A program made the position numbers and the translations under genes. This document shows, piece by piece, positions 35,993 to 45,500 of a stretch of 64,000 nucleotides of DNA. Every line of letters begins with the position of its first letter. Position 1 is the first letter of the stretch. The DNA is from an uncultured Mycoplasmatota bacterium (GTDB taxonomy: Bacteria > Bacillota_I > Bacilli_A > RF39 > UBA660), in assembly GCA_900553395.1 (NCBI GenBank), contig USDJ01000002.1:1-64000 (forward strand), read 5' to 3'. The notes beneath the pieces were generated by a model that saw only the letters and a list, made by a program, of their open reading frames with translations, ran no database searches and was not told the origin of the DNA.

Positions 35993-36505
35993 TCAAAGCA
36001 AATATTTTGTCAAATCATTCTTCCCTAATGTTGACTTATCACCATGGCCTGGATAAATAATTATATCTTTATTATAACTTTTTATTTTATTTAAACTTTC
36101 AATCATACTTTCCATATTTCCACCAGGTAAGTCTGTTCTACCAATAGCATCTTTAAATATAAAATCTCCCGTAAACATTGCATTATAATCTTTAAAATAA
36201 AATGTTATAGCATCTTCTTTATGTCCTGGAGTATATATAACCTCAAAATTAAAATTTCCTATCGCGTGAATACCTTCACTTAAATTACTTTTGTCATATA
36301 CTAAATTATTATCAAAATTACTTAAAGCTCCTATATGATCAAAATGTCTATGAGTGACTAATACTCCCAAAACATTCTTATTATTTATATAGTGTTTTAT
36401 TTTATCATATTCACTTCCTGGGTCTATAACAATGACATCGTTATTAATTGATAATATATAAGTATTTTCTTCTAACAATCCAACTACTAGTCTATCTATT
36501 AGCAT
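35993..36505 (-). CDS. MBL-fold metallo-hydrolase (glyoxalase II-like)
   Basis: 170 aa, short single-domain form. Metal ligands are in THRHFDHIG, TPGHKEDA, FTGDFIF and YPGHGDKSTLG. The layout (N-terminal ENTYILSINNDVIVIDPGSE) is that of small hydroxyacylglutathione hydrolase-like proteins such as YqgX, which lack the C-terminal glutathione domain. A thioester hydrolase is likely but the substrate is not known. It overlaps rnhB by 14 bp. Confidence 0.88.
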   Translation of the reverse strand: MLIDRLVVGLLEENTYILSINNDVIVIDPGSEYDKIKHYINNKNVLGVLVTHRHFDHIGALSNFDNNLVYDKSNLSEGIHAIGNFNFEVIYTPGHKEDAITFYFKDYNAMFTGDFIFKDAIGRTDLPGGNMESMIESLNKIKSYNKDIIIYPGHGDKSTLGKNDLTKYLL

Positions 36506-37112
36506 TTATAACCTCTTTTACTGGTCCATAAGTTTTTCTATATTCATCGAATACACCATATTTATTTATAGCCTCTATATGTTTTTTAGTAGGATATCCC
36601 TTGTGATTTTTATACCCGTACATAGGATATTTTTTATCTAATTCATACATTTCACGATCACGTGTAACTTTAGCAAGAACACTAGCAGCTGCTATACTTA
36701 TGCTTTTAGCATCTCCCTTAATAATAGGAAGACTTGGTATATCTAAATCTGGAAGTGGCATAGCATCAGTTAAAACATATTCTAAATCTATTTTTTTTCT
36801 TACCTCATTTATTGCAATCATCATAGCTTTTCTACTTGCTTCATAAATATTAATTTCATCTATTTCTTTAGGAGTTACCTCGCCTATTCCATATGCTATC
36901 GCATGATGCACTATATAATCATAAAAAATATCTCTTTTCTTTTCAGTAAGTTTTTTAGAATCGGTTAATCCTTCACAAACAAAATCTTTAGGCAGAACAC
37001 AACAAGCAGCTACAACATTTCCTACCAAAGGTCCTCTACCTGCTTCATCTACCCCACCTATATAACATATACCTTTTTTATATAAATCTTTTTCATATTC
37101 CCATAAATCCAT
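36492..37112 (-). CDS. rnhB: Ribonuclease HII
   Basis: 206 aa. The catalytic core is visible: GGVDEAGRGPLVGNVVAACC (two acidic residues), the TDAMPLP Asp and the late SIAAASVLAKVTRD. It nicks RNA in RNA-DNA hybrids, including single ribonucleotides. AGGTGATAAT precedes the ATG; an 8-bp gap separates it from prmC, and it overlaps the MBL gene downstream, so these are probably one operon. Confidence 0.96.
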   Translation of the reverse strand: MDLWEYEKDLYKKGICYIGGVDEAGRGPLVGNVVAACCVLPKDFVCEGLTDSKKLTEKKRDIFYDYIVHHAIAYGIGEVTPKEIDEINIYEASRKAMMIAINEVRKKIDLEYVLTDAMPLPDLDIPSLPIIKGDAKSISIAAASVLAKVTRDREMYELDKKYPMYGYKNHKGYPTKKHIEAINKYGVFDEYRKTYGPVKEVINANR

Positions 37113-37120
37113 ATTATCAC

Positions 37121-37822
37121 CTATTTATTTTTTATTATTACATATCTTGGAAAGCCTTGTAAATCTTTTTTTATCTCTACAATACAGTCTAAATACTTAA
37201 GCGCTAAAGCTTTTACTGCTTCACCTTGACTATACCCTATTTCAAAGAATATATAGTATTCATCTTTTAAATATTTCTTGCAGTTTTTTAATATATTAAT
37301 ATAGAAATATAATCCGTTATCTTTAGCATATAAAGCCTCATTAGGCTCATTATTTTTAACTATATCTTGTACCTCTTCATCATAAGCTATATATGGTGGA
37401 TTGCTTATAATACAATCGTATTTCTTACTTATAGGTTCAAATATATCACCACTATAAAAGTTAATATCTACTCCATTTAATTTAGCATTCTCACGCGCTA
37501 ATGATAAGGCACTATTACTTATATCGATAGCATCCATAGTTATATTTGGAAGCTTTTTCTTTAAAGTAATAGATATACATCCAGATCCACATCCTATATC
37601 TAATACATCAATAGGTTTATTAGGCAAGTTTAAAATAGCTAATTCACATAATCCCTCTGTTTCAAATCTAGGAATTAAAGCTCGCTTATCTACTTTTATA
37701 ATATTACCATAAAAATCTACATCGCCTACTATATATTGAACAGGCTCACCATTTTCGAGTCTTTTTTTAGCATCCTCTATATTACCTTTATAATATTTTT
37801 TTAAATATTCTAAATCGTTCAT
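37121..37822 (-). CDS. prmC: Release factor glutamine methyltransferase
   Basis: 233 aa from ATG 37822 (MNDLEYLKKYYKGN) with GAGGG ahead; a longer frame at 37870 has no ribosome site and overlaps prfA. The methyltransferase core shows LDIGCGSGCISITL (SAM loop) and the substrate motif SNPPYI with RFETEGL ahead of it. At about 233 aa it is shorter than the usual 280, mostly by a reduced N-terminal helical domain. It methylates the Gln of the GGQ motif in release factors; prfA lies directly upstream. Confidence 0.95.
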   Translation of the reverse strand: MNDLEYLKKYYKGNIEDAKKRLENGEPVQYIVGDVDFYGNIIKVDKRALIPRFETEGLCELAILNLPNKPIDVLDIGCGSGCISITLKKKLPNITMDAIDISNSALSLARENAKLNGVDINFYSGDIFEPISKKYDCIISNPPYIAYDEEVQDIVKNNEPNEALYAKDNGLYFYINILKNCKKYLKDEYYIFFEIGYSQGEAVKALALKYLDCIVEIKKDLQGFPRYVIIKNK

Positions 37823-37856
37823 ATTTATCCCTCTTTTAATATACATAATATGTAAA

Positions 37857-37878
37857 AAGAGGTTATTCACCTCTTAAT
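37857..37878 (-). terminator. Partial terminator between prfA and prmC
   Basis: Minus-strand AAGAGGT GAATA ACCTCTT followed by TTTACA. It sits over the prfA stop and may lower prmC expression. Confidence 0.45.
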
Positions 37879-38918
37879 TTTCTAGCTTGATCTTCAGTAA
37901 TTAGAGCATTAATAATGTCGTCTAAATCTCCATCCATAACACGCTCTAACTGCATAGTAGAAAATCCAATTCTGTGATCAGTAACTCTATTTTGAGGATA
38001 GTTATATGTACGTATTTTTTCAGATCTGTCACCTGTGCCTATTTTATTTCTTCTTTCACTACCCAATTCTTTTTCTTGACGTTCTAATTCCATCTGATAA
38101 AGTCTAGATTTCAAAACTTCCATAGCCTCAGCCTTATTTTGAATCTGACTTCTTTGATTTTGACAAGTTACAACTGTATTTGTAGGTAAATGAGTTATTC
38201 TTACGGCAGATGGAGTTGTATTAACTCCTTGTCCTCCGTGTCCTGATGCACAATATGTATCTATTCTAAGATCACTATCTTTTATTTCTATATCGATATC
38301 ATCAACTTCTGGCATAACTAAAACTGTAGCTGTTGACGTTTGTATTCTTCCTTGAGATTCAGTAGCTGGCACTCTCTGTACACGATGAGATCCACTCTCA
38401 TATTTTAACTTAGAATATACATTATCACCTTTAATTTTAAATTCTACTTGTGAATATCCACCAGCTTCACCTTCTATAGCATTCAATTCTTCTACTTTCC
38501 AGCCTTCTCTAGCAGCATAATAAGTATACATTCTATATAAATCGCCAGCAAATATATTAGCCTCATCTCCACCAGCTGCTCCACGTATTTCTACAATAAC
38601 ATCTTTTCCATCATTAGGATCTTTAGGTAAAAGCATTATCTCGAAGTCAGCTTCCATTTGTTTTCTTTTTTCTTCATTCAAATTATATTCTTCATGAGCA
38701 AATTCTGACATTTCAGGATCTTTCATTAAAGCTTTAGCATCATCTATATTATTAATTACTTTTTTATATTCTTGATAAGCTTCATAATTTTCTTTCAAAG
38801 AGGCTTGTTCCTTACTTAGTTCCATAGTTTTTTTAATATCACTAAGAACTATTGGATCACTAAGCATTTCCATTAATTCATTATATCTTTTTTCTATATT
38901 TTCTAATCTTTCTATCAT
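37863..38918 (-). CDS. prfA: Peptide chain release factor 1
   Basis: 351 aa. The codon-recognition motif PAT is seen in QRVPATESQGRIQT. The catalytic loop reads SGHGGQGVNTTPSAVRITH: GGQ is intact, but the common next residue His (GAGGQHVN) is Gly and the preceding Ala is His. It releases peptides at UAA and UAG. GAAAGGAAC precedes the ATG. Located before prmC, whose product methylates the GGQ. Confidence 0.96.
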   Translation of the reverse strand: MIERLENIEKRYNELMEMLSDPIVLSDIKKTMELSKEQASLKENYEAYQEYKKVINNIDDAKALMKDPEMSEFAHEEYNLNEEKRKQMEADFEIMLLPKDPNDGKDVIVEIRGAAGGDEANIFAGDLYRMYTYYAAREGWKVEELNAIEGEAGGYSQVEFKIKGDNVYSKLKYESGSHRVQRVPATESQGRIQTSTATVLVMPEVDDIDIEIKDSDLRIDTYCASGHGGQGVNTTPSAVRITHLPTNTVVTCQNQRSQIQNKAEAMEVLKSRLYQMELERQEKELGSERRNKIGTGDRSEKIRTYNYPQNRVTDHRIGFSTMQLERVMDGDLDDIINALITEDQARKLRGE

Positions 38919-39017
38919 AAAAAGGTTCCTTTCAAAACATATAAATTATACTATAATTATATTAAACTTTCAATCATTTATAAAAAATATATATTAAAAG
39001 CTTTACTTTAATAGCAT

Positions 39018-39042
39018 TAAAAAAGAGAATTATATCTCTTCA
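39018..39042 (-). terminator. Terminator of rpoE
   Basis: Minus-strand AGAGATATAATTCTCT hairpin overlapping the rpoE stop, then TTTTTTAAT. Confidence 0.5.
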
Positions 39043-39467
39043 TCAATTTCTTCTTCACCAACGATTGATAAATCATCTAAATCATCTTCATCGTCTAAAT
39101 CTACTTCATCGTCAGTTATTTCAACAGACTCATCTTCTGAATTATCAGATTCTAATGTTTCATCTTCTTCTTCAAATTCTTCGTCTTCATCATCATCTTC
39201 ATCAATAACTATATTAATTTTATGTTTATCTCTTAAATCCCATTCAGCGTTATCTAAAAGTATAAATCTTTTATCAGTTGTAAGACTTGTATAATAATCA
39301 CCTATTTTATTTGAGTATTCAGAATCATCTAATTCTAATAAGGAACAAATCTCTCTAAAAATACTTGCAGTATTCATAGATCTTTTATTTTCTTTTAAAA
39401 TCATTTCAGTTAAATCTGTATAAGAAAGTACTTCTAAATCTTCTTTTTTCATATCTTTTATTTTCAT
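39030..39467 (-). CDS. rpoE: RNA polymerase delta subunit
   Basis: 145 aa. The folded N-terminal HARE-HTH domain (about 10-85) has LSYTDLTEMILKENKRSMNT and GDYYTSLTTDKRFILL. A very acidic, disordered tail of Asp/Glu follows (about 88-145). This is the Gram-positive RpoE, which speeds RNA polymerase recycling, not a sigma factor. GGAGGG precedes the ATG. Order ywiB-argS-rpoE matches Bacillus. Confidence 0.95.
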   Translation of the reverse strand: MKIKDMKKEDLEVLSYTDLTEMILKENKRSMNTASIFREICSLLELDDSEYSNKIGDYYTSLTTDKRFILLDNAEWDLRDKHKINIVIDEDDDEDEEFEEEDETLESDNSEDESVEITDDEVDLDDEDDLDDLSIVGEEEIDEEI

Positions 39468-39484
39468 AACAATTCCCTCCGATA

Positions 39485-41182
39485 CTACATCTCTGTAGGT
39501 ATATTTATAATAAGTAAATTTAACATTTCTTTAATAACTTTATTAGCTAACTTAATAATACTTATCCAATCATTTATGTTAGTTTCATCATTAAGTAAAG
39601 CTATATGGTTATTTTGATAAAAAGAATTCATAATAACTGATAGATTATAAACATAATCAGCTATATAATTAGGCTTAAATTCTTTAAATGAATTTTGTAT
39701 TGAATTTTCAAGTCCAAGTAAGCATATTCTCAAATCTCTATCATAATTATTATATATTTTTTCACTTAAATTATTTATATTACTTTCATATTTTTCTACT
39801 ATCTTATTCATTCTAAGATAAGTATATAAAATATATGGTCCTGTTTTACCAGTAGTTTCACTGAATTTATTTATATCAAATATATAGTCTCTATCTCTTC
39901 CGTTTTGTAAATCTGCAAATTTTAATATAGAATTAACAATCTTATCAATATCAGATTCACTCATATTTTTATTAGATTCTTTCTTTGATATAAATATATT
40001 CTTAACATCGTTAAATAAATCATCCATTTTAGGAGTTTCACCAGAACGGGTCTTATAAGGCTTACCATCAAGACCATTTATTGTTCCATGAGGTAAATGT
40101 AATAAGTGAGCGTTACCACTTAATCCACTTAATTCACATACTCTAAATACCTGTTTAAAATGAAGTTCTTGTCTTTGATCTGTTACATATAAAATATAAT
40201 CTGGATTAAAATCTTGCATTCTTTGATAAATAGTTCCTAAATCAGAACTTTCATATAGATAAGCACCATTACTTTTTTCAAATATAAGTGGTGGATAATT
40301 AACCTTATCTCCTTCTTTATTTATAAACACTACTTTAGCACCCATACTATCTTTAAGTAAGTTTTTATCTAATAAATATTGTTTAACTTTAGGTATATAG
40401 CTATATGCATCAGACTCAGATAACCAGTAATCAAAAGAAACATCTAAATATTTATATAATCTCTTTATATCATTTAAAGAAACTTCACAAATTTTTTTCC
40501 AATAATCTAAATAATTTTTTCCTTCTTGAACTTCTTTAATAATAGCAGCACATTCACTTTTTAAAGATTCATCTTCTTTTACTTTGGCGCTCATCATAGG
40601 ATATACTTTGTTTAAATAGTCAAGCGTTATATCATCAACACTTAAATTATCTTTCTTTATTGCGTATATAACTTCACCAATAGGTAAACCTATATCTCCT
40701 AGATGTACATCTGCTATAGTCTTATGTCCAACATAGCTTATTATTCTTTTTATTGATTCACCTATAATGGCTGGACGAATATGTCCGACGTGTAATGGTT
40801 TCGCTATATTTGGTCCACCATAATCAATAACATAAGTATCTATTTTATCTGGCTTACTAATTCCAAATTTTTCTTCATTAGCCATTTTCTTTAACATATC
40901 ATTAATAAACTTATTGCTCAAAGTAAGATTTATAAATCCAGGTTTACAAAATTCAACATTAGAAAAATAATTATCAAAATCTGGTATTTCTTTTAGCTTA
41001 GCAACAATACCCTCACCTATTTCTATAGGACTTTTATGATATTTCTTAGCTAGCGCAAAAACTTGATCACATTGATAATCACATAAATCAGGTCTATTTG
41101 ATTTTATAACATTCATATCAATATCATATCCAAGGCTATTTGCTACATCACTTAATACTTTACTTAATATATCAATTATCAT
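39485..41182 (-). CDS. argS: Arginine-tRNA ligase
   Basis: 565 aa. Class I signature NIAKPLHVGHIRPAIIGESI with HVGH for HIGH, an N-terminal additional domain (Add-1, about 1-105) and a C-terminal DALR anticodon-binding domain (YILYTYLRMNKIVEKYE). The KMSKS region is degenerate, reading TRSGETPKMDDL, as in many ArgRS. GGAGGTAGTC precedes the ATG. It overlaps the YwiB-like gene by 11 bp. Confidence 0.96.
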   Translation of the reverse strand: MIIDILSKVLSDVANSLGYDIDMNVIKSNRPDLCDYQCDQVFALAKKYHKSPIEIGEGIVAKLKEIPDFDNYFSNVEFCKPGFINLTLSNKFINDMLKKMANEEKFGISKPDKIDTYVIDYGGPNIAKPLHVGHIRPAIIGESIKRIISYVGHKTIADVHLGDIGLPIGEVIYAIKKDNLSVDDITLDYLNKVYPMMSAKVKEDESLKSECAAIIKEVQEGKNYLDYWKKICEVSLNDIKRLYKYLDVSFDYWLSESDAYSYIPKVKQYLLDKNLLKDSMGAKVVFINKEGDKVNYPPLIFEKSNGAYLYESSDLGTIYQRMQDFNPDYILYVTDQRQELHFKQVFRVCELSGLSGNAHLLHLPHGTINGLDGKPYKTRSGETPKMDDLFNDVKNIFISKKESNKNMSESDIDKIVNSILKFADLQNGRDRDYIFDINKFSETTGKTGPYILYTYLRMNKIVEKYESNINNLSEKIYNNYDRDLRICLLGLENSIQNSFKEFKPNYIADYVYNLSVIMNSFYQNNHIALLNDETNINDWISIIKLANKVIKEMLNLLIINIPTEM

Positions 41183-41537
41183 GACTACCTCCTAATTCTA
41201 CCACATAAGAAAAATTATTTCCTTCTAGTTCATACTCTATAATTAAATTACTTTCATCAAAATCTAATTTTTTTGTAATTGTTTCAAGTTCGAATTTTTT
41301 AGGTGCTCCAAAGAGTTCATAAGTAGATATAGTACTTTTTGTAGCATCAAAAATTAAATTAATCTTGTATTCACGACAAAGTCTTTCTAATTCTATAATA
41401 TTACTATTTATCATTATAGTTACTGTAACATCATTTTCTTTATAAATAATTTTATTTTTTGACTTTAAGCACTTGGTATTAACTTCTAAATTTTCATCAT
41501 CAGAAATTAATTTTGCTTTTAAATTAACTTTGCTCAT
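41172..41537 (-). CDS. DUF1934 (YwiB-like) beta-barrel protein
   Basis: About 121 aa from ATG 41537 (MSKVNLKAKLIS); a longer frame opens at 41579. The all-beta pattern with ENDVTVTIMINSN and IEYELEGNNFSYVVEL suits the calycin-like barrel of DUF1934. B. subtilis has ywiB just upstream of argS, which supports the assignment. The family binds an unknown ligand. Only a weak ribosome site (GGGATG). Confidence 0.75.
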   Translation of the reverse strand: MSKVNLKAKLISDDENLEVNTKCLKSKNKIIYKENDVTVTIMINSNIIELERLCREYKINLIFDATKSTISTYELFGAPKKFELETITKKLDFDESNLIIEYELEGNNFSYVVELGGSHDN

Positions 41538-41629
41538 ACACATCCCAAACATTATAGCATACTTTTTTTTATTTTGCACTCATATTTTTACTTTTTTTTC
41601 TAATACTAATTTTAGAATATGGTGATAAT

Positions 41630-43582
41630 ATGAAAAAGATGAAAAAATGCCTAAAATTGTTTACATTTTTTATAGTCATTTTAACATTTTTATATTTAGG
41701 AATATACCTTGTAGCTTCTCTTACAACTAAACTAGATATAAACTCTTCGAATGGATATTATTTATTTGATTCAAATAACAATCTTATAAATGGTACTAGT
41801 GATCAGTGGATAAAATTAAATGACATATCAGATAATTTAATAAAAGCAACTATAGCTATAGAAGACAAGAATTTTTATAGACATCAAGGATTCGATTATT
41901 TAAGAATAGCTAAATCTTTATATGTAAACTTAGTTAATAGAAAAACTCTTCAAGGTGCTTCCACCATAACACAACAGTATGCTAAAAACTTATTTTTAGA
42001 GTTTGACAAAACTTGGGAAAGGAAAGCAAAAGAAGCATGGCTTACAATAAGACTAGAAAGTCAATATAGTAAAGATGAAATACTAGAAGGATATTTAAAT
42101 ACTATAAACTATGGTGGAGTTTATGGAATAGAAAATGCTAGCTATTATTATTTTAATAAAAGTGCTAGTGAGCTTACACTTGCCGAAGCATCTATTCTAG
42201 CAGGAATACCAAAATCTCCTAAAAATTATTCGCCAATATTAAATTATGATAAATCTAAAGAAAGACAATACCTTGTATTAAATGCCATGGTAGAAAACAA
42301 ATACATAACTCGTGAAGAAATGGATAAAGCCTATAAAGAAGAATTAACATTTTTTGGATTTATAGAAAATAATAATCTTAAAACTTTAAGATACTTTGAA
42401 GATGCCGTCATGGATGAATTAAATACATTAGATCTTCCTTCATCTTTTCTTGAAACTGGAGGAATAAAAATATATACTACTCTAGATATGAATGCTCAAA
42501 CAATTTTAGAAAATAGTATAAATGATAATTTCACTATTGAAGAAATGCAACTATCTAGTATAATTTTAAATCCTAACAACGGAGAAGTTTTAGCTCTTGC
42601 AGGCGGTAAGGATTATAGTAAAAGTCAATTTAATAGAGCACTGTATGCTAAAAGGCAAGTTGGATCTACACTAAAGCCTTTTCTTTACTATGTAGCACTT
42701 GAAAATGGTTTTACCGAATCTACTACATTTACTAGTGAAGAAACAACATTCGTATTTTCTAATAACCAAACTTATAGTCCATCTAATTACAATAATAAAT
42801 ATGGTAATAAAGATATTACAATGGCAGCAGCTATTTCATATTCGGAAAATATATATGCAGTTAAAACTCATCTTTTTTTAGGAGAAGACACACTAGTTGA
42901 GATGCTTAAAAGAGTTGGCATCACATCTAAATTAGAAGCTATACCTTCACTTGCACTTGGAAGTGAGGAAATAACACTATTTGATATGACTAATGCTTAT
43001 GCTACATTAGCAAGTGGTGGATATAAAAATAAGCCACATTTTATAAAAAGAATAGAAGATTCAAACGGAAAAATATTATATGAATTTAAAGATGAAAAAG
43101 AACAAGTATTAAATTCCAGCCTAGTCTATATTATGAATGAAATATTAACTAGTACATATAACTATAACTTTATCGATTATAGTTATCCGACTTGTTATGA
43201 TATAGCTAGTAAACTTACAAATAAATTTTCTGTTAAAACAGGAACTACTGACACAGATCATTTGGTATTTGGGTATAATAAAGATATAGTAGTTGGTATT
43301 TGGAGTGGATATGACGACAATAGAAAAACAGAAGCAAAAAATGGTAAACAAATTAAAATGATGTGGACTGATATAGTAGAAAATTATTTTAAAGATAAAG
43401 AAACATCTTGGTATCAATTGCCAAACAATGTTGTTGGAGTGCTAGTAGATCCTATAAGTGGCAAAGTAGCGGATGAAAATACTAGTAAGCCTACTATGTT
43501 TTATTATATAAAAGGAACTGAACCAACCTATAGTGATAGTTCACTAGATAATTTAATTCCTACTATTAAAGAAGAAAAATAA
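41630..43582 (+). CDS. Class A penicillin-binding protein (GT51 plus transpeptidase)
   Basis: 650 aa. One membrane anchor (about 8-30). The transglycosylase domain has EDKNFYRHQGFDYLRIAKSL (Glu78) and GASTITQQYAKNLFLE. The transpeptidase domain has Ser346 in STLK, SEN (405-407) and VKTGTT at about 541. It polymerises lipid II and cross-links strands outside the membrane. GGTGATAAT precedes the ATG. Closest to PBP1a/PBP2a-type proteins of Firmicutes. It ends at a sharp terminator. Confidence 0.94.
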   Translation: MKKMKKCLKLFTFFIVILTFLYLGIYLVASLTTKLDINSSNGYYLFDSNNNLINGTSDQWIKLNDISDNLIKATIAIEDKNFYRHQGFDYLRIAKSLYVNLVNRKTLQGASTITQQYAKNLFLEFDKTWERKAKEAWLTIRLESQYSKDEILEGYLNTINYGGVYGIENASYYYFNKSASELTLAEASILAGIPKSPKNYSPILNYDKSKERQYLVLNAMVENKYITREEMDKAYKEELTFFGFIENNNLKTLRYFEDAVMDELNTLDLPSSFLETGGIKIYTTLDMNAQTILENSINDNFTIEEMQLSSIILNPNNGEVLALAGGKDYSKSQFNRALYAKRQVGSTLKPFLYYVALENGFTESTTFTSEETTFVFSNNQTYSPSNYNNKYGNKDITMAAAISYSENIYAVKTHLFLGEDTLVEMLKRVGITSKLEAIPSLALGSEEITLFDMTNAYATLASGGYKNKPHFIKRIEDSNGKILYEFKDEKEQVLNSSLVYIMNEILTSTYNYNFIDYSYPTCYDIASKLTNKFSVKTGTTDTDHLVFGYNKDIVVGIWSGYDDNRKTEAKNGKQIKMMWTDIVENYFKDKETSWYQLPNNVVGVLVDPISGKVADENTSKPTMFYYIKGTEPTYSDSSLDNLIPTIKEEK

Positions 43583-43602
43583 AAAGGCCGAAGCCTTTTT
43601 TT
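43580..43602. terminator. Terminator after the PBP gene
   Basis: AAAAAGGC CGAA GCCTTTTTTT; also usable by the convergent DUF308 gene. Confidence 0.8.
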
Positions 43603-43610
43603 CGTAATAA

Positions 43611-44243
43611 TTATTTATCACTAGTAGAATCTTCAACAATAGAAGCATCTACTACCTTTTTACTTTTTATTTGTTTAGCCTTAGTTTTTTTCTTAGGTGA
43701 TTTTTCTTTCTTTAATGATTCACCTTTATTCTTGCTAATATAATATATATAATCTACTATTTCAGATATAGAATATATAATTATAAATAAACCTACTAAT
43801 TGATCAAATAAGCCAGAAGTTAGAAGAACTCCAACTACTAACATAACTAGTGCACTTGATAAATACATTCTAAATCCTATTTTATCAAAGCTTTTCATAG
43901 ATATTGCAAAAATTATTTTATTAATACCAGCAAACAATACCCAAAGTCCGATTATTACTCTTATAGCAAAACTAAGAGCAGATGATGAGAAAAACAATAA
44001 AGCTCCACATCCAATAACAAGAAGACCTACTAGCAATTCGTTTAAACTATAATCTCCAAGTTTACCCTTCATATATATGTAAACTATAGATTTAACAATT
44101 CCACTAATCATCAAAATAATTCCAATTACTTTTGATGCAGTAGTAACTAAATCCTCTGATTTATTTAGCAATATTATTCCAAACACTAAAAACAATAAAG
44201 CATATATTAAGTTTTTAACTGTTATTTTATTTTCATTATTCAT
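43611..44243 (-). CDS. DUF308/HdeD-like membrane protein
   Basis: 210 aa from ATG 44243, chosen because GGAGGT lies before it. Six hydrophobic segments in three paired repeats with the family pattern (FLVFGIILLNK; LVGLLVIGCGALLFF; LVVGVLLTSGLFDQL). The last 35 residues are Lys-rich and cytosolic. HdeD proteins are linked to acid resistance in enterobacteria but the function in Firmicutes is not known. Confidence 0.8.
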   Translation of the reverse strand: MNNENKITVKNLIYALLFLVFGIILLNKSEDLVTTASKVIGIILMISGIVKSIVYIYMKGKLGDYSLNELLVGLLVIGCGALLFFSSSALSFAIRVIIGLWVLFAGINKIIFAISMKSFDKIGFRMYLSSALVMLVVGVLLTSGLFDQLVGLFIIIYSISEIVDYIYYISKNKGESLKKEKSPKKKTKAKQIKSKKVVDASIVEDSTSDK

Positions 44244-44287
44244 AAATACCTCCGTCGTCATTATCATTATATAACATAATTAAAAAA

Positions 44288-44312
44288 AAGAAAAGTTTTT
44301 AATGAACTTTTA
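44288..44312 (-). terminator. Terminator after the NPV-repeat membrane protein gene
   Basis: Minus-strand AAAAGTT CATTAAA AACTTTT followed by CTTTTTTTTAA. Confidence 0.6.
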
Positions 44313-45443
44313 CTTATTTATTGGCTGTCCAAATATATCTGTTTCAACCGGTCCGTTTTGAACAGTTGGCTGTGGTACTTGTGCTGGTGCTTGACTTGTA
44401 TTATCTCTTGGAGCTATACCAAATGACATTGAATTAGCTTCTAACTGAGCTTGATTACTTTCAATAACATCAGCAAATTGTTCTAACACCGGATTTGGTG
44501 CTTTAGGCTCCACTGCTGAATTTATCGGAGCTATTTCCTCTTTTGATTGAACTGGCTCATTTATACTTGAAGCACTAAACTGACTTAATACAGGATTTGT
44601 ATTAAAATTAGCAGGTTCCTGTTTAGGACTTTGAGAAAATTCACTTAAAACTGGATTAGTTTGTTCAGCCAAAGTTGGAGATACACTTTGCACTTCAGCT
44701 ACATTTGGTACTTCAACACTATTTACAGGTGCTACAGTTGGTTTACTTTCGGTACCTAAATTTGAAAATTGCTCTATCACTGGATTAACAGATGATTTTT
44801 CTTCTGTAGCTCCTAATGGAACTATTTCAGGAATAGATTCAATACTATTTAAAGCTGTATTTGTACTCAAACCACTTAAATTACTACTTTGTGTATTGTT
44901 TAAATTTTCTATAGAATTAACATTAGAAACTGGAGCAACAGCAGGATCATAAGTCATCTGTTGTACTGGTTCTATATCTTGTGGTGAATTATAAAGTCTA
45001 TCGATTTGCTCTAATACAGATGGCTCACTGCTACTTGCAGTAGTTGTTTCTGAAATAACTTTTTTATTCTTAGAACTTACATTAGTTAAAAATGTCATTA
45101 CGCCAGTTAAAATTGCACCTATAAATAACAAATAATAACCTATACTAAGATAATTAAACATCTTTTGATTTGAAATATCTATAGTAGTCATAATTACAAA
45201 GAACAATACTGCTCCCGTACTCATATAAGCAAATTCTGTTTTTTTATTTATTAAAAATGGTACTAAAGCAATCACTCCAAATACAATTAACATAATTGGT
45301 AAATATAGTGAATCTATAGATTTATAGTTTTCCCACAAACTTGAAGAATATCCACTTCTACTAATAAATGGTAGAAAAACAGATACAACAATCATAGCAG
45401 ATGCTACGCTTCCTAATATTCTAAATATTAATTTTTTATTCAT
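44310..45443 (-). CDS. Four-helix membrane protein with disordered NPV-repeat tail
   Basis: 377 aa. Four membrane segments (about 7-28, 46-65, 72-90, 98-120) are followed by a 250-residue Ser/Asn/Gln/Pro-rich tail. The tail holds four copies of a motif NPV-[IL]-x-x-F-[SA] at residues 220, 263, 283 and 317, and a related PSVLEQI at 141. The tail is predicted disordered; the repeats look like short linear binding sites. No known family. AGGGGTTATA precedes the ATG. It lies between the DUF308 gene and a hybrid histidine kinase. Confidence 0.65.
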   Translation of the reverse strand: MNKKLIFRILGSVASAMIVVSVFLPFISRSGYSSSLWENYKSIDSLYLPIMLIVFGVIALVPFLINKKTEFAYMSTGAVLFFVIMTTIDISNQKMFNYLSIGYYLLFIGAILTGVMTFLTNVSSKNKKVISETTTASSSEPSVLEQIDRLYNSPQDIEPVQQMTYDPAVAPVSNVNSIENLNNTQSSNLSGLSTNTALNSIESIPEIVPLGATEEKSSVNPVIEQFSNLGTESKPTVAPVNSVEVPNVAEVQSVSPTLAEQTNPVLSEFSQSPKQEPANFNTNPVLSQFSASSINEPVQSKEEIAPINSAVEPKAPNPVLEQFADVIESNQAQLEANSMSFGIAPRDNTSQAPAQVPQPTVQNGPVETDIFGQPINK

Positions 45444-45500
45444 TATAACCCCTACCTTCTCTTATACAATTATATCATTTAATATAAATTTTTCAAGAGT

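Noticed and set aside
39030..39467. Acidic tail of rpoE as a low-complexity or prophage protein
   Set aside because: The HARE-HTH domain and argS neighbour show it is the RNA polymerase delta subunit.
43145..43417. Minus-strand 90-codon frame within the PBP gene
   Set aside because: Overlaps the transpeptidase domain; no ribosome site.
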